From the NCBI GenBank assembly GCA_034521575.1, contig JAXHMJ010000002.1, positions 714,706 to 778,705 on the forward strand: 64,000 bases of DNA, given 5' to 3'. The stretch comes from a candidate division KSB1 bacterium (lineage in GTDB: Bacteria; Zhuqueibacterota; Zhuqueibacteria; Residuimicrobiales; Krinioviventaceae). The notes under the pieces were generated by a model, which was not told where the DNA came from, ran no database searches, and worked only from the letters and a program-made list of their open reading frames with translations. Position 1 is the first letter of the stretch. Each line of letters begins with the position of its first letter. Below are positions 9,868-20,048 of this stretch, piece after piece. Position numbers and translations under genes: made by a program.

Positions 9868-11265
9868 ATGGCTACAAACAATAATCAGCAAAAAAGCAAA
9901 ATTGTTAAAGTTCAATTCAGTCAGGATGACTTTATTCGGCTTTACCCTGAACTTTCAAATGAAGACATCAAGGAGTTTATCCGGGATCAGTTTCAGGGAG
10001 CTGCACAATCCTTCCGTGTGCAATTGATTCATGACACGATTGAAATTCTCTGGGGAATACCCAGAGAATATTCAGAGGCGGATGAACTCAATAAAGAGGC
10101 TCTTGAATTTGCGAGAGCCCAAAAATATAAAGAAGCGTTTGAAAAATGGAAACAGGCCATTGAAATTAACCCGGTTGATCCTGATTTTCACTATAATATT
10201 GGACTGGCCTTTTTCCAGGTCGGTCATTTTGATCAGGGTATCGAATATTGTCAGGAAACCATAGAAATTTGTCCGGTTTATTACAAGGCTTATTTTGTAT
10301 TGGGCAGTCTGTATTCGAGGAAGCGCCAATATGTTGAAGCAGAACAGATTTTGCTAAAGGCTTTGATGTTCAATCCGAAAAATGTCAATGGTCTGGTCAA
10401 TCTGGGCGCCGTGTATAGTGTTCTAAAAGAAAATGACAAGGCCAAAAAGTGGTTTGAAAAAGCCCTGCAATACTCACCCGATGAACTAAAAGCTTATTTT
10501 GGCCTGGGAAAACTTTACGCTGCTGAGAAGGACTATGAAAATGCAAACCGATGCCTTAAAGCTGTTATCAAACTTGATCCTGAAAGCACTATGGGCATGC
10601 TGGCAAAGCGGTCAATTCATACACTGGATAAAACTGACCAGAACGAATTGAAATCAGCGAGTAAAGAGTTTTCACCAGAGATGGATTCGAAACAACAGCC
10701 TGAGGACATCGATATCGATCAGGTATTGGCTCAGGGATACCATTATTATATAGAAAATCAAATTGATAAAGCTGTTGAAAAATATACCGTTTATCTTAAA
10801 CATGAGAAAAATGATGCAGATATCTGGGCATCATTGGCATCATGTTATTACAGGCTGCAAAACTTTGGCAAAGGCGTAAAATGCATTCAGCGTGCTATAC
10901 AACTTAATCCGGGAAGACCGTATTATTACAAATTGCTGGCCATGCTGTACGATGTTACTGATCAGCCTGCAGATGCCGGCAGCGCGGCTCAAAAGGCATT
11001 TTCGCTCGGTAAACGGGACAGTGTTGTCCTGACGCTTTTGGCGATAGCCAAAAAGGAAAAACATTTCACAGAGAGCACACAATTGCTACAAGAAGCTGTA
11101 TCATTGGATGGGAATAATCTCAAAGCCAGGTATCATTTAGGGACGGTGTTGATTGAGGACAATCAACACGAAGCCGCATATCAACAATTTGAAGAAATTT
11201 TATGGAGCGATATAGAATCGCCGATCAAGGCAGACGCGCGTAAGCAATTAAAGTTAGATCATTAA
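9868..11265 (+). CDS. Tetratricopeptide-repeat protein
   Basis: About 465 residues. A roughly 65-residue N-terminal segment without recognised homology (KIVKVQFSQDDFIRLYPE) is followed by an array of TPR units: FEKWKQAIEINPVDPDFHYNIG, then units ending in CPVYYKAYFVLGSLY, NPKNVNGLVNLGAVY and SPDELKAYFGLGKLY, an acidic linker, and a second TPR block to the C-terminus. No signal peptide or membrane segment, so probably a cytosolic scaffold. ATG at 9868 is chosen over an upstream TTG at 9856. Function unknown; it ends the cluster that begins with dnaE2. Confidence 0.8.
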   Translation: MATNNNQQKSKIVKVQFSQDDFIRLYPELSNEDIKEFIRDQFQGAAQSFRVQLIHDTIEILWGIPREYSEADELNKEALEFARAQKYKEAFEKWKQAIEINPVDPDFHYNIGLAFFQVGHFDQGIEYCQETIEICPVYYKAYFVLGSLYSRKRQYVEAEQILLKALMFNPKNVNGLVNLGAVYSVLKENDKAKKWFEKALQYSPDELKAYFGLGKLYAAEKDYENANRCLKAVIKLDPESTMGMLAKRSIHTLDKTDQNELKSASKEFSPEMDSKQQPEDIDIDQVLAQGYHYYIENQIDKAVEKYTVYLKHEKNDADIWASLASCYYRLQNFGKGVKCIQRAIQLNPGRPYYYKLLAMLYDVTDQPADAGSAAQKAFSLGKRDSVVLTLLAIAKKEKHFTESTQLLQEAVSLDGNNLKARYHLGTVLIEDNQHEAAYQQFEEILWSDIESPIKADARKQLKLDH

Positions 11266-11330
11266 AAGCCCGAAAAATATAAATTGACTCGACCTTACAT
11301 AATATTAGTTATGTTAACATAGAATTATGT

Positions 11331-11361
11331 GAAGAAAAGCCGGTGAATCCGGCTTTTCTTC
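11331..11361. terminator. Bidirectional intrinsic terminator between the TPR gene and leuS
   Basis: Perfect 13-bp stem (11331-11343 with 11349-11361), 5-base loop, with T-rich and A-rich flanks built into the stem. It serves the convergent TPR and leuS genes. Confidence 0.85.
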
Positions 11362-11377
11362 CCTGTGCCCCACATGA

Positions 11378-13834
11378 TTATTTTACGGCAAATACGACGA
11401 GCTTATTCGGCACAACCAGGGATTTCTTTATTTCTTTTCCATCAATGTATTTTCTGACTTTGTCATTTTCCAGTGCTTTATTTATAATGCTTTTGTTATC
11501 AGCATCTGCTTCAACCTCAATTTGTCCGCGTATTTTACCGTTCACCTGAACACCCAGCTGTACTGTCGATGTTTTCAGCGCGTTTTCATCATGAACCGGC
11601 CAGGAGGCGTCAAATACAGAATAATTCTGACCCATAACGCTCCATAATTCTTCCGATAAATGCGGGCAAAACGGTGCGAAAAGTTTGACAAGATTAGGCA
11701 CTGCAACTGTCCAGAGTTGAGTATTCTGCTGCTCAGGTTTTACATCCTGAATATAAAGATACATTTCATTGACAAGCTCCATAATCCGGCTGATTCCCGT
11801 ATTAAAATGGAAATCTGAAAGCGATTGTGTGCAAAATTTGATTGCGTGATGCATCTGACGCTGAACTTTGCTGAATTTCTCAGTTTCGCTGCCGGTCGGA
11901 CGTTGTGAATTCAGGATATGCACAAGCCTCCAAACACGTTTTACAAAACGCTCAATACCCTGGATACCTTCATCATGCCAGTCACCGCCTTCTTCATAAG
12001 AGCCCATGAACATCATGTACATTCTAAAGGTATCAGAACCGTATTCATCAACAAAATCATCGGGATTGACCACATTTCCGCGTGATTTGGACATTTTAGC
12101 ACCTTGATTGGTGATGGTGCCCTGATGACGCAGACACTGAAATGGTTCGTCGAAATCAAGATAACCCAGATCATGAAAAGCTTTTGTAAAAAATCGCGCA
12201 TAAAGCAGGTGCATCACGGCATGTTCAGAGCCGCCGACATATTGATCGACCGGTAACCAGCTGTTTACTTTATCTTTATCAAATGGTTTGTCATTCAGAT
12301 GAGGATTCGGATAGCGCAGATAATACCAGGAAGAACAGACAAACGTATCCATGGTATCGATTTCCCGTTCGGCCGGACCTCCGCATTGGGGACATACAGT
12401 ATTCACAAAATTCTTATCAGTGGCAATGGCAGAAGTTCCTTTACCTTTAAATTCTACGTTTTCAGGTAGTTCCACAGGGAGGTTTTTTTCAGGAACCGGC
12501 ATTTCACCACAGTCCTTGCAGTAAACAATTGGAATGGGAGCTCCCCAATATCTTTGTCTGGAAATCAGCCAATCACGCAATTTATAGTTTATTTTGCGTT
12601 CACCGAAATCGTGTTCTTCCAGATAGCTGATAATGGCGTCTTTTCCTTGATCCGATGTTAACGTATTAAAGGTTCCAGAATTGATCATATACCCGGGTTC
12701 GGTATAGGCGCCCTCAAGTTTTACTTGATGAGAATCTATTTCAGGACTGATAACCTGTCGAATAGGGAGATTGTACTTTTGGGCAAATTCAAAATCACGC
12801 TCATCATGCGCCGGAACCGCCATAACGGCGCCTGTTCCGTAATTGACAAGTGCATAATCGGCGATCCAGATCGGAAGCCGTTCTTCTGTAAGCGGATTGA
12901 TACAATAGGCGCCGGTAAAGACACCTGTTTTTTCCCGCTCGGTCGACATCCGGTCAATTTCCCGTGTTTTCCTGGCTTGAATCACATATTCTTCAACCGC
13001 TTTAGCTTGTTCTTCTAACGTGATCTTTTCGACAAGCGGATGTTCGGGAGCCAATACCATATAAGTAACGCCGTAAACAGTATCCGGCCGTGTGGTGAAC
13101 ACACTGATATGTTCATCCGATGCATCCAGTTTGAATTTAATGAGGGCTCCCTCACTCTTTCCAATCCAGTTTTTCTGCATGGCAAGGGTTTTATGTGGCC
13201 AGTCTATTTTTTCTAAATCCTGTAACAAGCGTTCGGCATAGTCGGTTATTTTGAAAAACCATTGTTTGAGATCCCGGGTCCAAACATCGGAATCACAGCG
13301 TTCACATTGCCCGTCAACGACCTGTTCGTTGGCTAAAACGGTTTGACACGATGGGCACCAATTGACCGCTGCTTTTTTCCTGTAGGCCAGTCCATGCTTA
13401 TATAATTGCAGGAAAAACCATTGGGTCCATTTGTAGTATTCCGGAGAACTTGTATTAATTTCCTTGCTCCAGTCATACATGGCTCCCATGGCTTTGAGCT
13501 GTTTTCTGATGTTTTTTATATTTTGACGGGTGCTTTCAGCGGGATGAACACCATTTTTGATGGCATAATTTTCTGCAGGGAGCCCGAATGCGTCATATCC
13601 CATCGGTTCAAAGACGTTATAGCCCTGCATTCTTTTGAACCGAGCCCATGTATCGGTTGGACCGTAATTATACCAATGCCCAATATGCAATCTGTCTCCG
13701 GATGGGTAAAGAAACATCACCAGACAATACAGTTTGTTTTCAGTATCATCCAGATTAACCTTGTACAGCTCTGTTTCGTCCCATTTATTCTGCCATTTTT
13801 TCTCGATCTCGGATGGCTTGTATTGAGGTATCAT
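11378..13834 (-). CDS. leuS: Leucyl-tRNA synthetase
   Basis: 818 residues, full length. Charges tRNA-Leu. Class I signatures: the HIGH-type motif HIGHWYNYGPTD near residue 45 and KMSKSRGNVVNPDDF in the second half; an inserted CP1 editing domain with TTRPDTVYGVTYMVLAP; and a C-terminal anticodon-binding and VQVNGKIRG domain. The start ATG at 13834 is preceded by AAAGGA at six bases; longer upstream readings run into tRNA-Ala. Preceded by its own tRNA-Ala terminator and ended by a strong terminator, so largely monocistronic. Confidence 0.97.
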   Translation of the reverse strand: MIPQYKPSEIEKKWQNKWDETELYKVNLDDTENKLYCLVMFLYPSGDRLHIGHWYNYGPTDTWARFKRMQGYNVFEPMGYDAFGLPAENYAIKNGVHPAESTRQNIKNIRKQLKAMGAMYDWSKEINTSSPEYYKWTQWFFLQLYKHGLAYRKKAAVNWCPSCQTVLANEQVVDGQCERCDSDVWTRDLKQWFFKITDYAERLLQDLEKIDWPHKTLAMQKNWIGKSEGALIKFKLDASDEHISVFTTRPDTVYGVTYMVLAPEHPLVEKITLEEQAKAVEEYVIQARKTREIDRMSTEREKTGVFTGAYCINPLTEERLPIWIADYALVNYGTGAVMAVPAHDERDFEFAQKYNLPIRQVISPEIDSHQVKLEGAYTEPGYMINSGTFNTLTSDQGKDAIISYLEEHDFGERKINYKLRDWLISRQRYWGAPIPIVYCKDCGEMPVPEKNLPVELPENVEFKGKGTSAIATDKNFVNTVCPQCGGPAEREIDTMDTFVCSSWYYLRYPNPHLNDKPFDKDKVNSWLPVDQYVGGSEHAVMHLLYARFFTKAFHDLGYLDFDEPFQCLRHQGTITNQGAKMSKSRGNVVNPDDFVDEYGSDTFRMYMMFMGSYEEGGDWHDEGIQGIERFVKRVWRLVHILNSQRPTGSETEKFSKVQRQMHHAIKFCTQSLSDFHFNTGISRIMELVNEMYLYIQDVKPEQQNTQLWTVAVPNLVKLFAPFCPHLSEELWSVMGQNYSVFDASWPVHDENALKTSTVQLGVQVNGKIRGQIEVEADADNKSIINKALENDKVRKYIDGKEIKKSLVVPNKLVVFAVK

Positions 13835-13879
13835 TGATATGTCCTTTATTTTAACATTGGGATTGGCAGTATAAAGTAA

Positions 13880-13904
13880 AAAAGGCGTCTTGGAGACGCC
13901 TTTT
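13880..13904 (-). terminator. Intrinsic terminator after tRNA-Ala
   Basis: Stem AAAAGGCGTCT/AGACGCCTTTT with a 3-base loop, followed leftward by a T tract. It begins one base after the tRNA-Ala 3' end and lies upstream of leuS. Confidence 0.85.
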
Positions 13905-13905
13905 G

Positions 13906-13978
13906 TGGAGCTATGGGGATTCGAACCCCAGACCTCTTGAATGCCATTCAAGCACTCTCCCAACTGAGCTATAGCCCC
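13906..13978 (-). tRNA. tRNA-Ala (anticodon GGC)
   Basis: 73 bases with a complete cloverleaf. Acceptor GGGGCTA/TAGCTCC, anticodon stem CTTGA/TCAAG enclosing loop ATGGCAT, so anticodon GGC; TPsiC arm GGTTCGAATCC. CCA is not encoded. Own promoter and terminator. Confidence 0.96.
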
Positions 13979-13996
13979 GTATAATGTATATCTATT

Positions 13997-14025
13997 AATT
14001 TACTATAATTAATTGAAAAAGTCAA
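13997..14025 (-). promoter_or_regulatory. Promoter of tRNA-Ala
   Basis: TTGACT (14020-14025), 17-base spacer, TAAATT (13997-14002), reading leftward; the -10 box ends 18 bases before the tRNA. Confidence 0.65.
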
Positions 14026-14074
14026 GAAAATTTAATTTCAATTATTGAATTCAAAATACATAAAAAGACTTTAA

Positions 14075-15334
14075 TTAAGAGTCAGTATCAATGCCATTCG
14101 ATTTCAATGTATTTCTATCATCAGCCGCGATTTTTCTATATAGTCGATCACGTCTATACTGAATTGCTTTGTTGTCGAATATATTTTTATCGCGCAGCTC
14201 CCGAATCATTCGAATCCGGTCTTCAAGCTCATTCAAGGTATCCAGAGCAGCTCTATAATCTTTGAATTTATGCTCGTAGAGTTTGGCTATTTCTATATAA
14301 GCGTCAATAAAACGATGTCGGTCTTTTTTTACAATCAGTCTGAAACATTCCAGAGCGGATTCCCAGTCCTGCATACGTTTATAGAGCAAGGCCCGCGAAT
14401 AGAGTATCTCCGGCTGAAAACAGATCTGACCAGGTAATTTTTCAATAAACAGGTGTGCTTGTTTGTAACGATTCAGAGAGATAAATGTACGCAGTGCGGA
14501 ATGAAAATCCTGATTTACGGTCCCTCCCACCGGATGAGTAAAAAGCTGCGATGCACTGACAGAAATTGAAAGCAATGAAAGAAGATCAATCACATTATGT
14601 TTGAATACGTCCAATAATGTAGGCAAATCTTTATGGATGAGATAATCAAAATACAGCTGGGGAATTTCCGCCCCCGGGATATCACCTTTTCGTTTGATTT
14701 TAAGTATAGCCTGCTCTATATTTTGCAGTGAACACGAGCCTATTTGTCGGCCCCATAATCGCCTGCTGGTGTGCAGCAGGTCAATGTGAGTGTACGATTC
14801 CCATTCAAGATTGATTTTATTTAATATAAATCGATTTTTCAGCAGGGGTATATCATAGGATTTACCATTAAATGTGATCAATGCTGATTTTGAGGCAAGC
14901 AATTCTGCAAGTTCATAGAGCTGCGCGGATTCATAATCATAGTCCGGTAAAAAAAATTGCTGAATTTTGAATTCATTTTTCTCAAAAAAGCCGACACCGA
15001 TAATAAATGCATATGTGCCGGTCCCTCCTGCCAATCCTGTCGTTTCTGTATCTAAAAAAACAACAGATTTCGGGTTAAATTCTCTCGACAGGATTTCTTT
15101 AGCCAAAAGATCAAAAACGGTTTTAGGAATATGTAAAAATGTTTCCAAAGTATACGGACCGTGAGTAAAATCAAGACTAAAACGCTTTTCACGAGAAATA
15201 CACAATCCCCTCTGCGTATGTTTTAAAGTGGCCTGAATGCTTTGCAGCTGCTCCGGATCAAACTGCTGTGTCTCACGTGCCTTTTCCTGTTTTCCGGTGT
15301 CTAACTTGTATAATTTTTCTTTGATGGAGGGCAA
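14075..15334 (-). CDS. mrfB: MrfB/YprB-type 3'-5' exonuclease with TPR tail
   Basis: 419 residues. The N-terminal half is an RNase H-like DEDD exonuclease: FLDTETTGLAGGTG (exo I, Asp-x-Glu), ITFNGKSYDIPLL (exo II) and HNVIDLLSLLSI (exo III). The C-terminal quarter has TPR-like helices (PEILYSRALLYKRMQDWESA). In Bacillus subtilis the YprA/YprB pair (MrfA/MrfB) repairs mitomycin C lesions independently of UvrABC; the same order is kept here, eight bases after the helicase gene. The likely start is TTG at 15334. Function by homology and context. Confidence 0.85.
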   Translation of the reverse strand: MPSIKEKLYKLDTGKQEKARETQQFDPEQLQSIQATLKHTQRGLCISREKRFSLDFTHGPYTLETFLHIPKTVFDLLAKEILSREFNPKSVVFLDTETTGLAGGTGTYAFIIGVGFFEKNEFKIQQFFLPDYDYESAQLYELAELLASKSALITFNGKSYDIPLLKNRFILNKINLEWESYTHIDLLHTSRRLWGRQIGSCSLQNIEQAILKIKRKGDIPGAEIPQLYFDYLIHKDLPTLLDVFKHNVIDLLSLLSISVSASQLFTHPVGGTVNQDFHSALRTFISLNRYKQAHLFIEKLPGQICFQPEILYSRALLYKRMQDWESALECFRLIVKKDRHRFIDAYIEIAKLYEHKFKDYRAALDTLNELEDRIRMIRELRDKNIFDNKAIQYRRDRLYRKIAADDRNTLKSNGIDTDS

Positions 15335-15341
15335 ACTATTC

Positions 15342-17657
15342 TCAAAGTTCTACTTTAACGATATATTCTAAAAGGATACCAGCTATAGTTTTGCCCTGTT
15401 CTCCAACCTGGAGAACAGGACCGACACAGGAAGGACAGCCGCTTTCGCAGCCGCATTGGGTAATGTGAGATTTTGCCGCATTGGCTATGTCCGGATAAAT
15501 CGAGTAAATTTTTTTACTGTACCCCACACCGCCGGGATAATGTTCCCAAATAAAGAATGACGGCTGCCCGGACAACGGAGAACGCACCATGGGAAGCGAA
15601 TCAAAGTCTCTCCTGTCTCCCATGATGAAAATCGGGATGATGTTGCGCATCACATTGGTCACCCCTTTCAGGCCATCTGCCAGGCTTTGTTTGTCAATAC
15701 CCAAATGATCATGTATGTCTTCCGGAAATGAATACCAGAAGGACTGTGTGTGTATTTCAATTTCAGGGAGATGTATTTTTCCCCAACCAATGTTCTCGTG
15801 GGTGTTGAATTTAATTTTTTTATACATAGTGGCCACGCTGGTCACAACCACCTCGCCATAAGCGGCCAAATGTGTTTCTTGCTGGTTCTGCTCACTCACA
15901 TCCAAAACGCGTAGGTTCGTTTTCAGCTGAGCATCTGTATAATGATCGACTTTGACCTGATGTGTATAAGCTTTACGTCGCTGCCAATCCAGTTTATCCA
16001 CATAGTATTGTTCACCGCCATGCAGGTAAATAGCTTCGTCATGTACCATTAGCTGAGCCGCAAACAGATCAATTTCTCCAATAACCCGTTCTTTGCGGGT
16101 ACGATCCACAATCACCACATTTTCCTGGGCGGCGCTGCGCAAACTCACGCTTTCCGCCGGATAAGTTTCCGCCATCCAGTGCCATTTTTCACCGGAAAAA
16201 TGAATAATATGTTTTTCTTCAAGGTATTCCAATATATCCGGTGTGCTGCTCAATCCATTTTCGCCGTTAAAGTGTATCCCATACTGTTCTGACTGTGAAA
16301 ACGGTAATTCAAAAGCTGCGCATTTGATATGACTTAATAAAATAACCAGATTGTCAGGGTCAACGATACCGGCTTCGGGGGAATTTTCAAAAAACCAAGT
16401 CGGATTATTGGCAATATACTGATCCAGTGGTGAGGATGACGATACAATGATGGACAATGCCGTTTCAGAGCCGCGTCCGGCGCGCCCGGACTGCTGAAGC
16501 GTACTGGCTATGGTGCCGGGATACCCCGCTATAATACTGACCTGGAGCTGTCCAATATCAATTCCCAATTCCAGGGCATTGGTTGAAATAACACCGATTA
16601 TCTCTTTACTCCTTAATCCCTGTTCGATGCTGCGGCGCTCCAGCGGCAAATATCCGCCCCGGTATCCTTTTACTTTGCCGGGATTTTGGTGCGATTTTCG
16701 CATGGCCTCTTTTAAATAGGTCAGCATGATTTCAACATTCATCCGGCTGCGGGCAAATACAATAGTTTGATGATTGTTTGTTAAAAATCGGGATGCAATA
16801 CGTGTGCTTTCTTTGACATAAGAACGACGAATTCCCAATTCGCGATTCACCATTGGCGGATTATACAGGATAAAATGTTTCTCCCCGCGAGGCGCACCAT
16901 TGTTATCCACCAGAGTCATGGTCTCCCCTGTGATTTTTTCGCACAGTTGTCGGGGATTTGCGATGGTAGCAGAACAGCAAATAAATGTTGGCTGGCTGCC
17001 GTAAAACATGCAAATTCGCTTTAATCTTCGAACGACATTGGCAAGATGACTGCCAAACAGTCCACGATAATGATGAATTTCATCAATCACGATATATTTC
17101 AGATTTTCAAACAGCTTGATCCACTGGGTATGATGCGGAAGAATTCCTGTATGCAGCATATCAGGATTAGTAACCACAATATGGCCGGAGGATTTTATTG
17201 CTTTACGTGCGCTGACCGGCGTATCCCCGTCAAATGTATAGCTTTTGATGGAGAAATCAATATCCCGGTTCACAGCATGCAGGATTTCATGAAGTTCAGT
17301 GAGTTGATCCTGAGAAAGCGCTTTTGTCGGGAACAGATAAAGAGCACGGCTTTCGTGTGTTTCAAGAATCGACTGCAGAACAGGCAGATTATAGCATAGT
17401 GTTTTTCCAGAGGCCGTCGGCGTGACAATGACCAGGTTTTTTCCCTGAAAAACGCTTTGAATGGCAGTTGCCTGATGCGTATAAAGTTTATTAATGCCGC
17501 GTTCTTTTAACGTATCGATCAAGGCCGCATCAAGATGTTTTGGAAATTCCGAATAGCTGGCCGCTTGTGCCGGTATGGTTTTCCATTGAGTGACATGATC
17601 AGTAAAATCGCGGTCCCGTTTTAACTGCTCCAATATCTGTTCCAGTGTCAGATTCAC
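15342..17657 (-). CDS. mrfA: MrfA/YprA-type DEAD/H-box helicase with DUF1998 domain
   Basis: 771 residues. Walker A TPTASGKTLCYNLPVL, motif II DEIHHYRGLFGSH, motif III CSATIANP, and motif VI QQSGRAGRGSETALSI mark a superfamily 2 helicase. The C-terminus carries the DUF1998 four-cysteine cluster CGCESGCPSC that binds a metal. MrfA is a 3'-5' DNA helicase that works with the MrfB exonuclease in mitomycin repair. The ATG overlaps the preceding gene's stop (ATGA, 17654-17657), and mrfB follows after eight bases, so translation is coupled along the operon. Confidence 0.93.
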   Translation of the reverse strand: MNLTLEQILEQLKRDRDFTDHVTQWKTIPAQAASYSEFPKHLDAALIDTLKERGINKLYTHQATAIQSVFQGKNLVIVTPTASGKTLCYNLPVLQSILETHESRALYLFPTKALSQDQLTELHEILHAVNRDIDFSIKSYTFDGDTPVSARKAIKSSGHIVVTNPDMLHTGILPHHTQWIKLFENLKYIVIDEIHHYRGLFGSHLANVVRRLKRICMFYGSQPTFICCSATIANPRQLCEKITGETMTLVDNNGAPRGEKHFILYNPPMVNRELGIRRSYVKESTRIASRFLTNNHQTIVFARSRMNVEIMLTYLKEAMRKSHQNPGKVKGYRGGYLPLERRSIEQGLRSKEIIGVISTNALELGIDIGQLQVSIIAGYPGTIASTLQQSGRAGRGSETALSIIVSSSSPLDQYIANNPTWFFENSPEAGIVDPDNLVILLSHIKCAAFELPFSQSEQYGIHFNGENGLSSTPDILEYLEEKHIIHFSGEKWHWMAETYPAESVSLRSAAQENVVIVDRTRKERVIGEIDLFAAQLMVHDEAIYLHGGEQYYVDKLDWQRRKAYTHQVKVDHYTDAQLKTNLRVLDVSEQNQQETHLAAYGEVVVTSVATMYKKIKFNTHENIGWGKIHLPEIEIHTQSFWYSFPEDIHDHLGIDKQSLADGLKGVTNVMRNIIPIFIMGDRRDFDSLPMVRSPLSGQPSFFIWEHYPGGVGYSKKIYSIYPDIANAAKSHITQCGCESGCPSCVGPVLQVGEQGKTIAGILLEYIVKVEL

Positions 17658-20017
17658 GCCTGCGGCTCCTCCTGCTCTTTAAAACGTTTGATCATCCCGC
17701 GTTCACCGGATAATTCGACAATCTCCCCGTCGGTGAATATATCCGTAGCATGTTGAACACTCGTAACGGCCGGCAGCCCGTATTCCCTGGCTATGATTGA
17801 AGCATGCGAAAGGATGCCGCCGGTTTCCATAATCAAACCGGATAGTAAATTAAACACAGGCGACCAGGCCGGATCTGCCGAATGCGTCACCAGAATATCA
17901 CCATATTGGGCCTGTAGTGCCTGTTCATAAGTCTCTGCAATGCGAACTCTTCCGACAGCATGTCCCCGGCTTACTCCGATACCGGTCAGGATGTGTGTAT
18001 TTTTATTTTTTTCTTTGACATGCTTGACCGGCGGTTTACGTCCGAATTCAGAATATTTTTTCCTGTCAATATTGATAACAGCTTGATCATCCGACGCGAG
18101 CAGTTTGAGAAATTCTTTTCGGGTCAAATAAAACATATCGTTTCTGTTATAAAGTCTTTTTTGCGCCATTAGCTTGTCAGCTGTTTTTAACACCGTATGT
18201 CTCATTACAAAAAGAATCTGATGCCAGGCATCCCGCTGATTCTCCCGCAAACGGGTGAATTCCTGCCCATAGTATAAAAGTGTCTTAAAAATCCATTTTA
18301 CCGGGTATCGAACAGACCATGGCAGTGTTTGTATATATTGAATGCACTCGGCTTCTTTTTGTTTGCGTGACTCGTCGAGCCGGCCTATAGAGGCGGTATG
18401 TTCAGTGCGATGTACGGTTTCCAAAAGTTGTTTGATGCGTTCACCGCTCTCGGCCCAGGAAGGCTGGGCGATATCAAGACTTTCAGATCTGTATCCGTAT
18501 CTGGATAAAAACTGTTCAAATTCACGATCGGTTTTGCAATTCTTGAGCGCCAGATTGATCTCGACAGTTTTATTGTGTGCCAGCCCGGATAATAAATCGA
18601 TTGCTTTTAGTGACAATGTGCCGTTGTCAATGCGTTTTAAATATTTTTCCAGTAATATCGAAAAAATATCAGCAAACGTAATACTCCAGCGGTGAATGGC
18701 CAGAAAAGATTCGGTTAACTTTTCCGTCGTCAGAAAAATTGATTTGAATTCTTCAAAAGACTCTGATTGCTCAACCCGGTTTTTCAAGTTTTCAATCATC
18801 GGCATACGTCGTTTGAATTGATTCCATTGCTTGAGATTATAAAACGGCAGCCATTGGAAGGAATGACCGGATAACCGTGTAATCAAATACGGAAGTGCGC
18901 GCACGAAACTGGTGACAGAGTCGTGAAAATCATGGGTGAGCTTTAGTGCTTTACGCTTGTCCTCGGATATCAGATAAACGGGAATTATCGCGTACAGATT
19001 ATGGAATGCGGCCAGCCGGATATACGGCATACCATTAAACAGTCGGGACAGTTTTTTTTCCCTGGCAAGGTGATCATAGCCAAGATACCACAAGGGTTCT
19101 CTGAATGCGTTTTTTACAATTTTTTCATCCAATATGCTCCACCCCAGCGGAGAAAGGGGCTCAACAAAGCGCTCGGCAAAAAAATAATCTGTCCAGGGCT
19201 GGCCTTCTGTATCAAACGCAATTCGACCGTCCTGTATACTGGTGATGGGACGACTCTGCAGTATCCACACCTGCTCTCCATCAAACGCCCACTCAATATC
19301 CTGACCGGCCTGAAAATAATTTTCTATTTTTATCCCCAGTTCAATCAACTGATTAAAATAGTCTGAATGGATAAATGCCTGCAATTTCGGGTTATTAATA
19401 TTGGAAACCTGGATACTCGAGTCTTTTTTATTAACATAAACCTGCACAGGATTTAGAGTGCCGGCGGTCACTTTTTCACAGCTCCCGGGCGCAACCTCAA
19501 TCAACAGGCTGTCTGTTTGGTTCCACACCGGATGACTGGTAAACATAATACCGGAAAACAGTGGTCGCACCATTCTCTGAATGAGAACCGCAATGGTACG
19601 TTTTGACCGGGGATACGAAAAATAACTCATATATTTCATCACCCGCGGATCGTTTATAGAGCGCCATATCTTTTCAATGCTGTCCAGCACTCCATGGATC
19701 GATGTCAAATTGAGGTAGGATTCAAGTTGTCCAGCCCATGACAAAACCGTGTCATCCTCGAATGGAGCGGATGACCGAACAGCAAGCGGGGTCTCTTTTG
19801 AAATATTCCATTCGTGTTTTTCTAGAAAAGATTCGAGTTGTTTTTCAAGATGAATCCGTTTCTGATGAACACAGGCTTTGGCTGAAAGAACAAAAAAATC
19901 AGGAACCGGTATCCCAATTTCATAAAGTTTGGCAAGGACGCAGGCCTTACCCCCTATCAGCTTTGATTTTTTGTTAATAGTTTGTTTTCTGGCATAAAAA
20001 AAATTACGAATCATCAT
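17654..20017 (-). CDS. PEP synthase/rifampicin phosphotransferase-like enzyme
   Basis: 787 residues. N-terminal ATP-grasp domain like pyruvate phosphate dikinase (KLIGGKACVLAKLYEIGIPVP, LAVRSSAPFEDDTVLSWAGQ, SGIMFTSHP, DIEWAFDGEQVWILQSRPI), a central region of about 350 residues without clear homology, and a C-terminal swivelling phosphohistidine domain (ETGGILSHASIIAREYGLPAV). The catalytic His lies in GGILSHAS. The architecture matches rifampicin phosphotransferase and PEP-synthase-like proteins rather than true PpsA, because the PEP/pyruvate TIM barrel is missing; the central domain would set the acceptor. It lies 31 bases after the lipoprotein gene and overlaps mrfA. Antibiotic inactivation is possible but unproven. 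Confidence 0.8.
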   Translation of the reverse strand: MMIRNFFYARKQTINKKSKLIGGKACVLAKLYEIGIPVPDFFVLSAKACVHQKRIHLEKQLESFLEKHEWNISKETPLAVRSSAPFEDDTVLSWAGQLESYLNLTSIHGVLDSIEKIWRSINDPRVMKYMSYFSYPRSKRTIAVLIQRMVRPLFSGIMFTSHPVWNQTDSLLIEVAPGSCEKVTAGTLNPVQVYVNKKDSSIQVSNINNPKLQAFIHSDYFNQLIELGIKIENYFQAGQDIEWAFDGEQVWILQSRPITSIQDGRIAFDTEGQPWTDYFFAERFVEPLSPLGWSILDEKIVKNAFREPLWYLGYDHLAREKKLSRLFNGMPYIRLAAFHNLYAIIPVYLISEDKRKALKLTHDFHDSVTSFVRALPYLITRLSGHSFQWLPFYNLKQWNQFKRRMPMIENLKNRVEQSESFEEFKSIFLTTEKLTESFLAIHRWSITFADIFSILLEKYLKRIDNGTLSLKAIDLLSGLAHNKTVEINLALKNCKTDREFEQFLSRYGYRSESLDIAQPSWAESGERIKQLLETVHRTEHTASIGRLDESRKQKEAECIQYIQTLPWSVRYPVKWIFKTLLYYGQEFTRLRENQRDAWHQILFVMRHTVLKTADKLMAQKRLYNRNDMFYLTRKEFLKLLASDDQAVINIDRKKYSEFGRKPPVKHVKEKNKNTHILTGIGVSRGHAVGRVRIAETYEQALQAQYGDILVTHSADPAWSPVFNLLSGLIMETGGILSHASIIAREYGLPAVTSVQHATDIFTDGEIVELSGERGMIKRFKEQEEPQA

Positions 20018-20048
20018 GTTTTAACTCGTGCACTCGGATGACCGGGGA